This document shows positions 32,801-43,295 of a DNA stretch of 64,000 bases, piece after piece (within the stretch, counting starts at the first letter, position 1; the number at the start of each line of letters is the position of its first letter). The stretch comes from Spirogloea muscicola. Lineage: Eukaryota > Streptophyta > Zygnematophyceae > Spirogloeales > Spirogloeaceae. The position numbers and the translations under genes are program-made. The notes below the pieces were generated by a model. That model was not told where the DNA came from. It ran no database searches and saw only the letters and a list, made by a program, of their open reading frames with translations. Where the stretch lies: the NCBI GenBank assembly GCA_009602725.1, contig WELB01000025.1:453276-517275 (forward strand), given 5' to 3'.

Positions 32801-35344
32801 GGAGACTTTCTTGCAGTTCTTCAGGAGCACCTCCAACAGCTTCAGAAGTCAAGATGTCAACATACAAGCTGGAGTGACTTATAAGAACCAGGAGCTAAGC
32901 CCATTCATCGCAGCTGACAGGTAGCTGCATTTGAACATGGCATTGTGCCTCTGAGAGCCTGCGCTGCACGTGTCAAGTGTCTGGAAGTCCATTGGAGATG
33001 TAAAAGCACAGATGGCCGGAGTGACTGGAAGACCTCTGAGCAACCCCTCTTCATGGCTGGCTGATGCAGGTTGCTTGGCATGGGCAAGAACTTGACAATG
33101 AATGACAGGGTTGACCTCGTCTTTCAGGATGCCGACCTCGTTCCTCTCCTTATTCAGGTCTTATTCTTGTCATTAAGATCACGGCTTGGTCGTATTTGCT
33201 TTTTGCAGTCATTCCTTGTACACATCCATCTACTGCTTGTCCTGTGTTGTGCGAGCTGTCTGTGCTCTTGCTACAATACTGATGCGAGCTGATCACATGT
33301 GGCTTGCCAGGAGAACTACCTGAATTACAAGCCCGCTTCTTGTAGATCCGACCATCAGCGACTGGAATGTGTAGCCAGAGCAGCTGACTGTATCGCCATT
33401 GGCGACATAGTCAACAGTCGAGTCCGACAACAGCAACGCTGGGACCTCATGCCGTTTGGAGCTATTGCCTCTTCTACAGCATCGTGCGTCCCTGAAAAAG
33501 CTTGAGACTTGATTCATAGTGTGTTTCTCGGTCTTCTGTGTTTGAAAAGCTTTGCATGCAGATGACAATATATTTTTGCAGTTTTCATGGTCAATCATAC
33601 CATTGCTCATCAGATGGAGCTAAATACACTCTGAAAACTTTGCATTGGAGCTGAATAGCAGTCCATGGCAGGTAGCAGGAGTAGTGGACTCAAAGCCTCA
33701 CACCTCACATACATTCTCGGTCTGTGATTGGGTTGTAGTGCTTTTCACATGTGCGGTGTACGGGAGCCATTTGCTCAGGTCCAACCTGGCACCAAAGAGT
33801 AGATGGCCCTCTTCTGTGTGAATACTTTATCGCAGTATCGCAGCGCCCTTGTTTCTTGTAGACAGGGGTCAACTTGAAGCCAAAGAGGCATAGCTGTGGT
33901 GTATCTGTAGTACATGCATTGGACTGACTGATGTAGTTGCTTTGCAATGAAGGGCGAACGCAACTTCAATCGCTTTTCCGCTTGGCTTGGCAAAAACTCG
34001 AGCACAAGCAAGAGCTGGAGACAACTAGCCGAACTTCAACTGCATCTGCTGGTCTCCGGCAACTGTTCAGCGAGCAAGTGGGCTTCACACCGATGGCTAC
34101 CAACGCGTCATTCTGTTGCAGGGCAAGAAATTGCTTGCAAAGGCTAGACTGAAGTGTACCTCAGCCCCAAGTCCAAAACAAGAATCCAGTCAAGCTACAC
34201 AAATGCATCTCATGCACAAATACATCTCATGCATCAGGTATTGCACACATAGACTGGGAATTTACTACACTGCTTGGACTTGCTAACAGCAGATGATTGT
34301 AATTGCATATGCAGGGATGCAACCAGACAGGACTACATGAGAAGTTTATGCACTTCGCTAACAGAACCCCTGCTAATGCATGACAAGGTGAGATAGGTAG
34401 ACTCTGGCTTTAGCTCAAGAACCCTGATAAGAGGAGGTACATTCAGTTGCTGAATTAGACTCCAGTCATTTCTTGGCGGCAATCTCCTCTGCTGAAGCGC
34501 TCAATGAGATCTACTTGCTGGTTCATGCATTGACGCTTGCTACTTTGACGGCATCCTTTGACAGGAGGGAATTAGAGAGGTTCTCGATACAATGTATGAG
34601 TACTGCATCACAAGAGAGGATCGTGACATCATTGTAGAGCTAGTACACTTGCAGGTAAGATGCACTGGACAAGGCATTCTGAAAATGTCTGCATCGTTGA
34701 CGTTCATCATTACAGTTCTCTATGCTCGCCCCATTGCATGACCTTGTACCATGTGGAGGTTTTGCATGATAACAGAATAATGTGATACTGCTGTGAGCTC
34801 AACGAATAAGCCGGCAGAACTGACAAGCATCCTCACCTGGTTTGTCAGGGCATGCCTGACCCTTCTGCAAAGATAACAACGCACGTGAAAAGTGCATTCA
34901 CGCGTGTATATAATCAAGAAGCAGCAGGAGTATCAGTCAAGTCAAGCTGCCTTCTTCCCAACGCCAAAGGCAAGCACAAAGTCAGCATGGCTGCAAGAGA
35001 GGTCCAGATGGTCGATGCTGACACGGGTACAGGTAAGCAGCTTCACTGTCTGCTGGTACAACTGTGTGCTGCCAAGAGGCCTTGTGAGCGCAATTCAGTA
35101 GTGAAGGACAAAAAGGACAAAGAAGACAAAAACTGTCTAATTACTGCAGAGCAATCTGTCTTCTTGCTCTTCACATGCCTCTTGCAAGACTTGCTTAACA
35201 AGTGGCCATTGTGACCCTTGTACAGCCTCAGTTGAGGAGGACCTGGAGATGGAGGAAGATGCGAGTCGAGGAGTGTTGCAGCCAATACCAGGTGTGAAGA
35301 AGAGTAAGGAAGTAACTGCTAAGCGCAAGGGAGGTATTCGTTGA
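29849..35344 (+). CDS. RFC1: Replication factor C large subunit (RFC1), BRCT not seen
   Basis: Large subunit of the clamp loader that opens and loads PCNA on primed DNA in the nucleus. Sixteen exons, all in phase: 29849-30157, 30358-31020, 31208-31426, 31668-31788, 31939-32141, 32293-32346, 32521-32586, 32817-32920, 33070-33157, 33311-33483, 33739-33778, 33953-34077, 34315-34387, 34565-34654, 34849-35032, 35226-35344 (about 876 residues). Residues 1-300 are low-complexity Pro/Ala/Ser-rich. The AAA+ module starts at LWTAKHRPHVVADLIGNSSQ, with Walker A GSPGLGKTS (about 374-382), VNASDSRGK and Walker B ALIMDEVDGM. The RFC1-specific C-terminal domain includes NDRVDLVFQDADLVPLLIQ, ENYLNYKPAS and GERNFNRFSAWLGKNSS. 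A lysine-rich tail ends the protein. The BRCT domain normal for eukaryotic RFC1 is not visible between the start and the AAA+ module. One ambiguous base (29979) lies in exon 1; the start codon is uncertain. Confidence 0.9.
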
Positions 35345-35880
35345 GGATTTGTTGCATCACAACATGGTGACCAGTCTTTAACACCGATCTCCAATTTAGA
35401 CATTCATTTAGAAGGACAGGAGCAGTCTTGACTGCTCTGCCGTGCATTGGAGATTGTTACAGGCCTAGTTCTGCAAATCCCTGCAGGGATATGCAGAACA
35501 CTTCTCTGTTCAAGTAAGAAGCAATGACCATGCTACGAGCTAGCTGAGCATGCTTGCCTCAACGCTCTCCCAGTCCGTGTCAGGAGCTCTTGACTGCTCT
35601 ACAGATGCACATATGCAGGCCCTGCAGACCTCGTTGTGTGAGTTCCTGCTTAATACTCACTTTGTGATTAAGGTCGTGAGCACAGTAATGCTAAGAGCGA
35701 AATTGTCCATCTGCCACCTCAGCATCTTTGATACCCTCAACAAGAGCTTCAAGCAGCAGCTTGCATCGTGTACTATTGTAGGTCACGCTTGTCTTGTGGG
35801 CCCTGGCTTACTTGGAAGAGCATGGACAGTCCACTCTGATGCCAATGTTCAACTAAAGTACGTCACGAAGTGGGTCTGAA
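35345..35880. other. Intergenic after RFC1, no gene seen
   Basis: Includes the likely RFC1 3' UTR and a 109-codon open frame (35550-35879) without recognisable features. Nothing else noted. Confidence 0.4.
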
Positions 35881-37620
35881 GTAGCACAACAAGACTACGT
35901 GCTCCCACAAAAGGGCGATGGCTGTGCAAGAAGCAGCTCATCCGAAGGGGGCGAGGGCTGGGAACAGCCAGCTCACAAACGAATGAACAAGGGCTGTGAA
36001 GTAAGCTCTTCCAGAGGAGGCGAGGGCTGTGACACTGAGAAAGCAGCTCTTCCAATCCACGGCAATGGCTTTGAAAAGTAAAGAGAAAAGCGCGCTGCCA
36101 AAATTGACAGCAGTGGCTTTGAGGGGCCAGCCCAAGGGAAAGGACGAGGTCTGGACGGGCCGGATGGTGCAAAAAGCATGACACTGACTCCGGCCGGTGT
36201 ATCGGGGTGGGCGTCCGTGCGGGTTGCGGTCAGCCTGATTGGTCAGCCTGACTTCAACGCAGCAGGCTCTCGAGCTGCAGCCTCTGGGCTGGCCTCTCAC
36301 AGCCATTGCCGTAAGTTGGAAGAGCTTTACTCTCGCTCAGGTGTATTGCATGCGCATGTCAGTCTCGCTGCAGCGGTCATTGGCAGGCGCGTTGCATCTG
36401 CGTGCGGTCGCGCATTGGCTGCAGCCTCCGGCCTCCGGTCGGGGGACCTGCTACATGGAGACTAGTTCCTCTGACCTGCGGCTGCTCAACAGGGGTTACT
36501 GAGTGCCTCGTGGCCACTTGATTCACTGTGTGCTTCACAGGGAATCAAGTCTCAGTGCGTTCTCTGGCCCCTCCGAAGTTTCGTAAATCTATTTCTGGGC
36601 TGGCTCTCACAGCCATCGCCCTCTACTGGAAGCGTCTTTCTCCCGATTGGTCAGGAAAAAGTAGCTCTTTGTCAAGTAGTTCCTCTGACCTGCCGTTGCT
36701 TAATCCTGAGCACCCAGTGACGACTTGATTCGCTGTGTGCTTTAGCGCCTTCTTGGCCCCTTCAAACTTTGTCCATACTGCTGGCCGATCACAGCCACCG
36801 CCCTCACTGGAAGAAAGTTCCTTCGAAGGGTTTCATCCGAAGGGCATTCATTTCGAAAAGCGGCTGCAAGACACATTTCCCTGCAGCGAGCTACTCAGAC
36901 TTGATGTTGCTCACTCGCGGGTACTGAGCTTCCCACTGCATCGTCTTGTGTTTGTAGTGTAGTCATTTTCCGGCTCCTCTTTCTTTGGCTTTGGACATTG
37001 TCCATTCTTTTTGGGCTGGCTTTGCCAGCCCCTCTTTCTATGGGCGAGCACTTTCTTCTTTCTAGACATAAGAAGCAAGGCCAGCCAAAATGAAACAGCC
37101 CAAACAGAAAGAACATGCCCAAAAGGAACGCAAACGAGAAAAGAATGTACATGAGAGACTCTTCCAGTAGAGAAGGGCTCGCCCATTGAGGATAGGGGCT
37201 GGGAACAGCCAGAGAAAGCGCGGCCAAAATGACTGGAAGAAAAGAAGAGGCACTCCCCATGGGGGCAAGGGCTGTGAAAAGCCAGCCCGAAAAAGAGTTG
37301 ACAAAGGTTCGAAGGGGCCAAAATGATGGAGGGGCCCTAAAAGGGTCCTTAGCACTCCGACTCCTTCAGACCTTGTCCATTCTTTTGGGCTGGCCTCTCC
37401 CAGCCACCAGTTAATCTGGCCGCGCTTGCTCTCAAAAAGCAGCTACCGAGGGGCCTGAAGATGCTATGTCAGAACAGAAGAAAAGAAGAAGTGGCTCTCC
37501 CAATGGGGGCAAGGGCTGTGAGAAGCCAGCCCGAGAAGAAAAGGGATGTAAAAATTACGAGGGCGACGGCTGTGATTGGCCAGCCCAGCAAAGAATATTC
37601 AACAAGGATTGCGGGGGCTC
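35881..37620. repeat. Repeat block with family A units and a family B relative
   Basis: Plus-orientation family A boxes at about 35950, 36112, 37196, 37268, 37512 and 37568; minus-orientation at 36286, 36596, 37013 and 37387. Family B relative at 36205-36505 (GTATTGCATGCGCATGTC, GGCTGCAGCCTCCGG, GGGGTTACTGAG) and a truncated copy at 36876-37055 (CTGCAGCGAGCTACTCAGAC to GGGCTGGCTTTGCCAGCCC). No gene seen. Confidence 0.75.
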
Positions 37621-37737
37621 GGTGCCCCGTAGTCTGTAACCGGTGGGGGCAGCGTCGGGCGAGGGCGCCGCTCCAGGCCGGTTAACCGATCGGCCAGCCT
37701 GGCCCGCCCAGTTGCGCAACCTGCAGCTCCCCGGCCC

Positions 37738-37769
37738 CCCCCCCCCCCCNTCCCCCCCCCCCCCCCCCA
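37738..37769. repeat. Poly-C tract with an ambiguous base
   Basis: Two long C runs around an N at 37750. This is a likely sequencing or assembly weak point immediately upstream of the unassigned gene candidate. Confidence 0.9.
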
Positions 37770-37831
37770 AAGCTCTCACCTCACGAGCTCACTCCTTACC
37801 TCCACAGCCGGCGCCCTCTAAGATACCCACT

Positions 37832-40085
37832 TTCTTGTCTCCGGCAGTCCCCTCTCGCCTACTTCCAGCCCGTGGGCATGCTCCCGCGCCTGCAGCTGGG
37901 AAGCTAACGCCCGCACCTCCATCCCGCCGTGCCGCGCCCCCGTGCTCTCTTCTCTTGACGACGGGGAGTTGCTCGCTGTACGAGTGGGCCGGCGACTGCT
38001 TCTGTACCACACCATGTTGCAGCGTGAAGGTCAGAAGCGCGACTAGCTCTAGCTGCTGGCTCGACAAGGCATCATGCTGCTCCAGACTAGGCGGCCCTAC
38101 CAATACAGCGTCTTGTTGCTGCGTTCACAGTCATGCACAGCAGTCACCGGCTGCTGTGCATCTCCACTATGTCACTTGTCACGAGGTTAGGTGTTTACTG
38201 TGCTTGTGCTGAGCTTACTTTCATTCTTTAAAGCAGAAGTGATGATGCACTGTAGCACCTTGACTGATCCCCAGGATCCAGTTGAGGCTTTGGGAGCTCA
38301 CAAGCTGCACGTGCAGGCTTTGGATAGTCATATAGTACAATCTAGCGATGAGGTGGAGCATTCTTGTTGTGCTCCTACTTGCAGTATTTGCAAGTCGATT
38401 TGCTCATCCTGCAGAAGCAACTGGTATGGTTCGCAGCTGGTAACCTACCCTCTATACAGTCTTGCTTTGGGACAGCTCTTGCATGTGAGGTCTCGCTGGA
38501 TCTGGGTGACGTATCTAGTTCGCTGCTATGCACAGACTAGAAATAAGGCGAGCTGTACATCCAAAGATACGTACGTCACGTGGCCACATAGCTATACAGG
38601 CCGAATAATCCATCGTCCCAATTGGTGCACATGCGTATGTACTAACCATGAGCAAGACAAGGATGCCTACCCCCGTTTCATGCCTCATAACTTACTACAT
38701 GGTTGTCCAAAATGCTCCCCACCAGGCAATGAGCCTGCCACTGTGGCAGCAGCTGTAGGTACCAGCAGAGTGGTCGAGGTCCCCGGACATTACGGGGGTT
38801 TGGCTTGCGAAGGGCTGAACATGACTGCTTGGTCGCCACTGGAAATCGCTGCTGCGTGTGCATACATGCGTAACCTCAAGAACATCACTGGGACAAGCCT
38901 GCGGCAGGCAGCGCCAACCTTTGGTGAGTGCGAGTGAGCAGCTCCTGACAGTCGAATCTTGGCGAGCCTTATCTTATGCGTAAGCAAGTGTGCTCCGCTG
39001 CAGATCTTGTCACTTCGATAGCCAACTTGTATGTGTTTGTGCATCATTAAGGCGCAGTATGTATAAACAGGGCTTGCGCCAGCAAATGGTGTTATCGAGG
39101 ACCAGCTGTCACTGCATTGTTGCAGGCTGCACAACCAGTATGATACAAGTCATACAGAAGACAGACAATCCGCCTATATTCTACCAAGATCCCATGTGGT
39201 GTCCAGGTCAATACTGCTGGTTGGCAACTTATCAGGTCTATTACATTTATATTGTTAACCACTGCTGGACTGCCAAGGCCAGGGTCATTTATTTAACATC
39301 CCAATATTTCCAGAACTTCTGGCCTTGGCAACCGCAACATGATGGACTTCACTCAATCGGTGGTAGCAAGCACCACTTCCGCTTCCAAATCGTGAGTGCC
39401 AGGACCATGCCCTTGAGCAATTAACGAGATGGAGTTTGATACCCTACTTGACCTGTACTTCGATTGCTGCTACTACCTGCACCAATGATATCACTTGGTC
39501 ATACCTGCACTAGCAATCTACTCCGTAGACTAGTGCAAAAAGTTAGGAGTATAAGATGATGCTGCCATTGCTGATATGGAAACTGTATAGTCTGCAGCCA
39601 GGTAAAGGGCATGCGTTGCTGATAGGTCAAGAGTGGGTGGTCCGATATGCTACCAACTTTGGTCAAATTGCACGTGCTCCGTTTGACGGCTTCCCCTACG
39701 CCATTTGGCCTTCCAGTGTGGTATGGGCAGAGCAAGAGGACGGCGATGTAAGTCCCTGATCTGCGCTTGCTGCCAATCCGCTCAAGCATGTCCAAATTGA
39801 CTGCATACTGCTGAGAGTGACTTCAAGTATTCTCACAACCTGGCAAGTGATGGGATTATCTTGCAGATCTTATTGTCTGACACTGGTATTCCTCGTCTAC
39901 AGGCTTCATGACACTGGACTTGCTATTTGGCGCTTGGTGTATACAAGAAAATCTGGAATGTTTGAGTAGTGGGTTGCTTCAAAGCTAAGAGTTCAGCTTC
40001 ACTCTACCACAACAACCTAAAGTGGGCAAGAGATACGCTATCATTTGGCAAGTCTTATGGAAACATCACAAAGATCACAAAGTGA
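37832..40085 (+). CDS. Unassigned multi-exon gene candidate
   Basis: I do not recognise this protein. Several open stretches bounded by good splice sites run on the plus strand between the poly-C tract and the convergent PPD6-like gene. The best-supported exon is 39598-39747 (50 codons, contains GQEWVVRYATNFGQIARAPF and SSVVWAEQEDGD, acceptor CTGCAG, donor GTAAGT). A downstream pair ends at a TGA (40083-40085) after NLKWARDTLSFGKSYGN. A probable 5' exon ending near 38029 reads SLDDGELLAVRVGRRLLLYH. Between 38657 and 39393 two different frame paths both close in phase: one gives HNQYDTSHTEDRQSAYILPR, the other DNPPIFYQDPMWCPGQYCW. I cannot choose between them. The exon structure is therefore provisional and no function is proposed. 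Confidence 0.35.
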
Positions 40086-40326
40086 CACCACATGGCACCA
40101 CATATATCTATGCTTATCATCATATCAGGTATGAGCCTGCACGATTCGAGGAGAAGGACCAGATAACAATGATGGAGTACCCACAATTCTTCAAGCATAG
40201 TTCCTCAGAAATACATGGCTCGTACCAGTCTTGCAGCCACAACTTGCAAACAATGTGTAGCAGGGCCAGGAAGGCGGCCTTACGCTTAAGCTCAACTTGG
40301 AAGTCCTGAGATTTGGGAGAGATTCA

Positions 40327-41864
40327 TCAGACTGAAAAGGACTCAACAAGTTTGCGAAGCATCGCCTTGTTGGCAGACCACTGTGAGTCTGAGGCGCTGA
40401 CCACCAGCAGAAGCACAACATTGCCCTTGGCAGTTGCTGCTGCCAGATTATGTGCACCAGATCTCGCATAAGGAGTCTCCAATGCATATGTGTAGTACTG
40501 CACAAAAGCGATACGCTACAACTCAGTCTGAGCAGATTAAAGAACTGACTTGAAGTATTGCAAGCAATTTGGCAGTCTAGGCCAGCAGGCTTTAATCCAG
40601 AGACGAGTATGACTGAGGCAGTTCTAGCTGTCAGGTACCTTGTAATCTAATAAGAGAGTGTCGAGCACTTACTGTTTGACCGTTGTTCTGCCGTATATTG
40701 GTCTCTACAACCTCCTCTGAGTCATAACTGTCACCGGTAACAAACGGACCCAGAGCAGAGATTATCTTCTCTGGGTCACCAATCTCCTCAATTGTTGAAT
40801 TTGGCTTGTTCGTAAGTCGAACCATAGGAGAAGCTATCACCTGCAAAATATCTGTCCCATCGATGTGAGTGCGATAATATCCTCCATTGCATGTCAACTG
40901 GCCTATACAAGGACTACAATCGTGGTGTACAAGTGGGATGGCTAAGAACTGAGAGAGACAAGGACCGAATTTGGTGCACAGAGCTTCCTATGACATGCAT
41001 AACCGGCTGGACTACAGAAGATTGAGGTGCAAGAGCACCACCTGCAGCATCCCTTGACTTGGGTCCTCAAACTTGACCTCTGTCCACGGCTCAGCACACT
41101 TGGGCTGGCAGTAGTTGCCAGACATGATGTTGGCAATGCGAGCTTCCTTCCAGGTCGGAGGCAGGTAGAATGTATAGGGAGACACATTGCCTGTGAGCGG
41201 TGGAATGGAAGCCTTGAAAAGACAGGTCAGGGGGATTGCAGCACCAGGACAGTCTGAATTCAAACAAAGAACAAACGAACGAAGGAGCGTCCTCCAGAAG
41301 CCCACAACGAAGACCCAAATCAGCTCTGACTGCTGCAGGAGCATTTGTGATTGCTTCAGAACGGCACGGACTGGTGAACTGACAAGCCAGGACTGCGAGT
41401 CCCCTGCAACGAGCAAGCGGGCTGTCCTGGATCAGCGCACCGGCTCTGAGGGCTGGCGTTGCCGTGGAAGCAGGCGTGAAGACGACGAAGCCGTCGTCGG
41501 AGGCCTTGGGCAAGTACTTGCCGACCTCCACAACTGCGGCAGATGCTTCGCCCCGACTGCCGACGCCGGAGGTCGCAGCGGCCAGGCATGCGCCCGCAGC
41601 AGCCAAGAAGGCTTGCCTCCGGGAGAGCTCCAGGCGGCCGCCCGCTTCAGCTTCACTTGGCGACGTCCCGGCGGAGCCCCGGGGAGCGTCGGCAGCCAGG
41701 CACGCCAGTCGTGGCGAGCTGGGCTGCCCGGCGCCGTCCTGGCGGTGGCCGCCGGTCAGGCAGCTCGCCGGCGGCGGCGCGGCCGCGAGGCGCGGCGCCA
41801 TGGTCTCCGTGAGCGACGAGCGGGCCGAGAGCGCGCAGCAGGCGCCGCTGGCCAGCGCCGCCAT
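40327..41864 (-). CDS. PPD6: PsbP-domain protein, thylakoid lumen (PPD6-like)
   Basis: Lumenal protein of the PsbP family, closest by memory to plant PPD6; PsbP-domain proteins act in photosystem assembly or lumen biology rather than as the oxygen-evolving PsbP itself. Four exons close in phase: 41864-41441, 41190-41042, 40840-40673, 40497-40327 (303 residues). The N-terminus is a chloroplast transit region, then a twin-arginine signal: SRRQAFLAAAGACLAAA (RR at 82-83) with a processing site near EASA (about 109), implying Tat transport into the lumen. Mature-domain motifs are YTFYLPPTWKEARIANIMSG, NYCQPKCAEPW, VKFEDPSQG, GDPEKIISALGPFVTGDSYD, LETPYARSGAHNLAAATAKG and LVVSASDSQW. The paired Cys in YCQPKC are typical of PPD6. 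The gene is convergent with the unassigned candidate (243 bp between stops). Confidence 0.92.
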
Positions 41865-41949
41865 GGCGGCAGCCGGGCGCGGGGCGCGGAGCCGAGGCGG
41901 GTGGCAGGGGACGTCTGCCTCGACGTGAGGACCAGCCGGGTTTGTCTGA

Positions 41950-43290
41950 CGCCTCAGATGGCCAGCTTCTGGGCTTCACAGCCGTTGCCTTACGTTGGAA
42001 GAAAGTGGCTCTCCCAAATGGGGGCAAAGGATGTGAGCAGCTTTGGCAAAGCTTTTCCCGGATTGAAGCGTGCTAGCAACCCACCAGCAAGAGCTACGTG
42101 GCGCCACAGGCCACGGACTATGTCCGCAGGCCCACCTTCACGGAGGTGGCTGTCGGCTCGACGGACGCTTCACGGTGAGGTCAAGTTCTGGTTCTGTCTT
42201 GCCCTTACCGCCAGGGCGTGCCCGCCACAGAATCTCTTTTGGACCTCGTCATACTTTCGTGGGCTGGCCCTTGCTCGCCCCTTAGATAGGAAGACTCTTC
42301 CAGTCAACTTAAAGTCCGAAGGGGCTGGACAGTGCTAATAAGTGAAGTAGCTTCGTCGAAGGGCCGAGGGCTGCAAAGGACTAGCTCACGAATGAAAGAC
42401 AAGGCACAGAAGCAATAAAAAGGGACAGCCCTAATTTAGCTTGTCGCAGTAACATGTGCACACTCGTAGGAACCGAAGTCCACCTTCAGCTGTGCTTTCG
42501 CCCTGTTAAATAAAGCGCCATCATATGAGGCTTCGCTATGTGTAGCCCAATCTTTGCACTACATTTTGCCTGAACAATATATTGGCTCTTGGCCTCGCCT
42601 CCTTTCACCTCCTTCTCCGCACTAACTTTTGCCTTAACAGTATACTGGCTTGATGCGGCCTGCCTTCCATTTTGTGCGCACCGTGTGCCTTCTTCGTTTC
42701 CCTAAGTAGTTGTCCCTTCCTTTTGGGCTGGCCTTCCACAGCCACCGGCCCCCCTATAAGCCTGCTGCCTTCCTCTGCTTGGCCATTCTCTTGTCTGGGC
42801 GCCTAGCACAGCCCGTCCGTCTGAATGTCACTCCAGCTATTCGCTGGCGTTTTCTGGCTTTCATCTACTTCAACAAGGGAACCCCTTGGCTGCACTTCCT
42901 TCAACCTGAACTGGTCTCTGTAAGTTGGCCGCTTCCAGCTACTACGTTGCTCATCCATCTCTCCTAAACACCGCCCCTGACATAGGCGACACATCGTCTT
43001 TCGATATGCTTCATGCACATAAGCTTGTGTGCTGGATTGCTAACATCCTCCAAGCTCGCCTCTTTCATTGCAAGCTTGCACAGACCTGCTGCCAAGGGTC
43101 GAAACGGCCAAGGCCACTGACCAATAAAGTGCGCAAGCCTTCTCGTTAGGCTACAGCGTGCTTTGAGCAGCTTGCGTGCTCTTTGGCCCAATCTGTGTTC
43201 AGAGTTCTCATCAGACGTATGTTCCAAGACTTAATGTGGGTGCCTGTACTCGATGGCAGTCCTTTAGGCAAGTCTTCAGGACATTCTATT
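41950..43290. repeat. Intergenic with family A and D fragments
   Basis: Family A-like text at 42000-42060, 42258 and 42725 (GGGCTGGCCTTCCACAGCC). Family D units at 42553-42615 and 42625-42690 contain TGCCT(G/T)AACA..TAT(A/T)..TGGCTTG and TGCGCACCGTGTGCC. No coding evidence; the 383-codon open frame across 41187-42338 is antisense to the PPD6-like gene. Confidence 0.6.
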
Positions 43291-43295
43291 GGCAC

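Noticed and set aside
38657-40085. Copper amine oxidase or phytanoyl-CoA dioxygenase identity for the unassigned gene
   Set aside because: Short stretches looked suggestive, but no catalytic motif of either family could be found in any in-phase path.
41187-42338. 383-codon plus-strand open frame
   Set aside because: Lies antisense to exons 1 and 2 of the PPD6-like gene, whose family motifs and splice phases are clear; the frame is a by-product of GC-rich codons.
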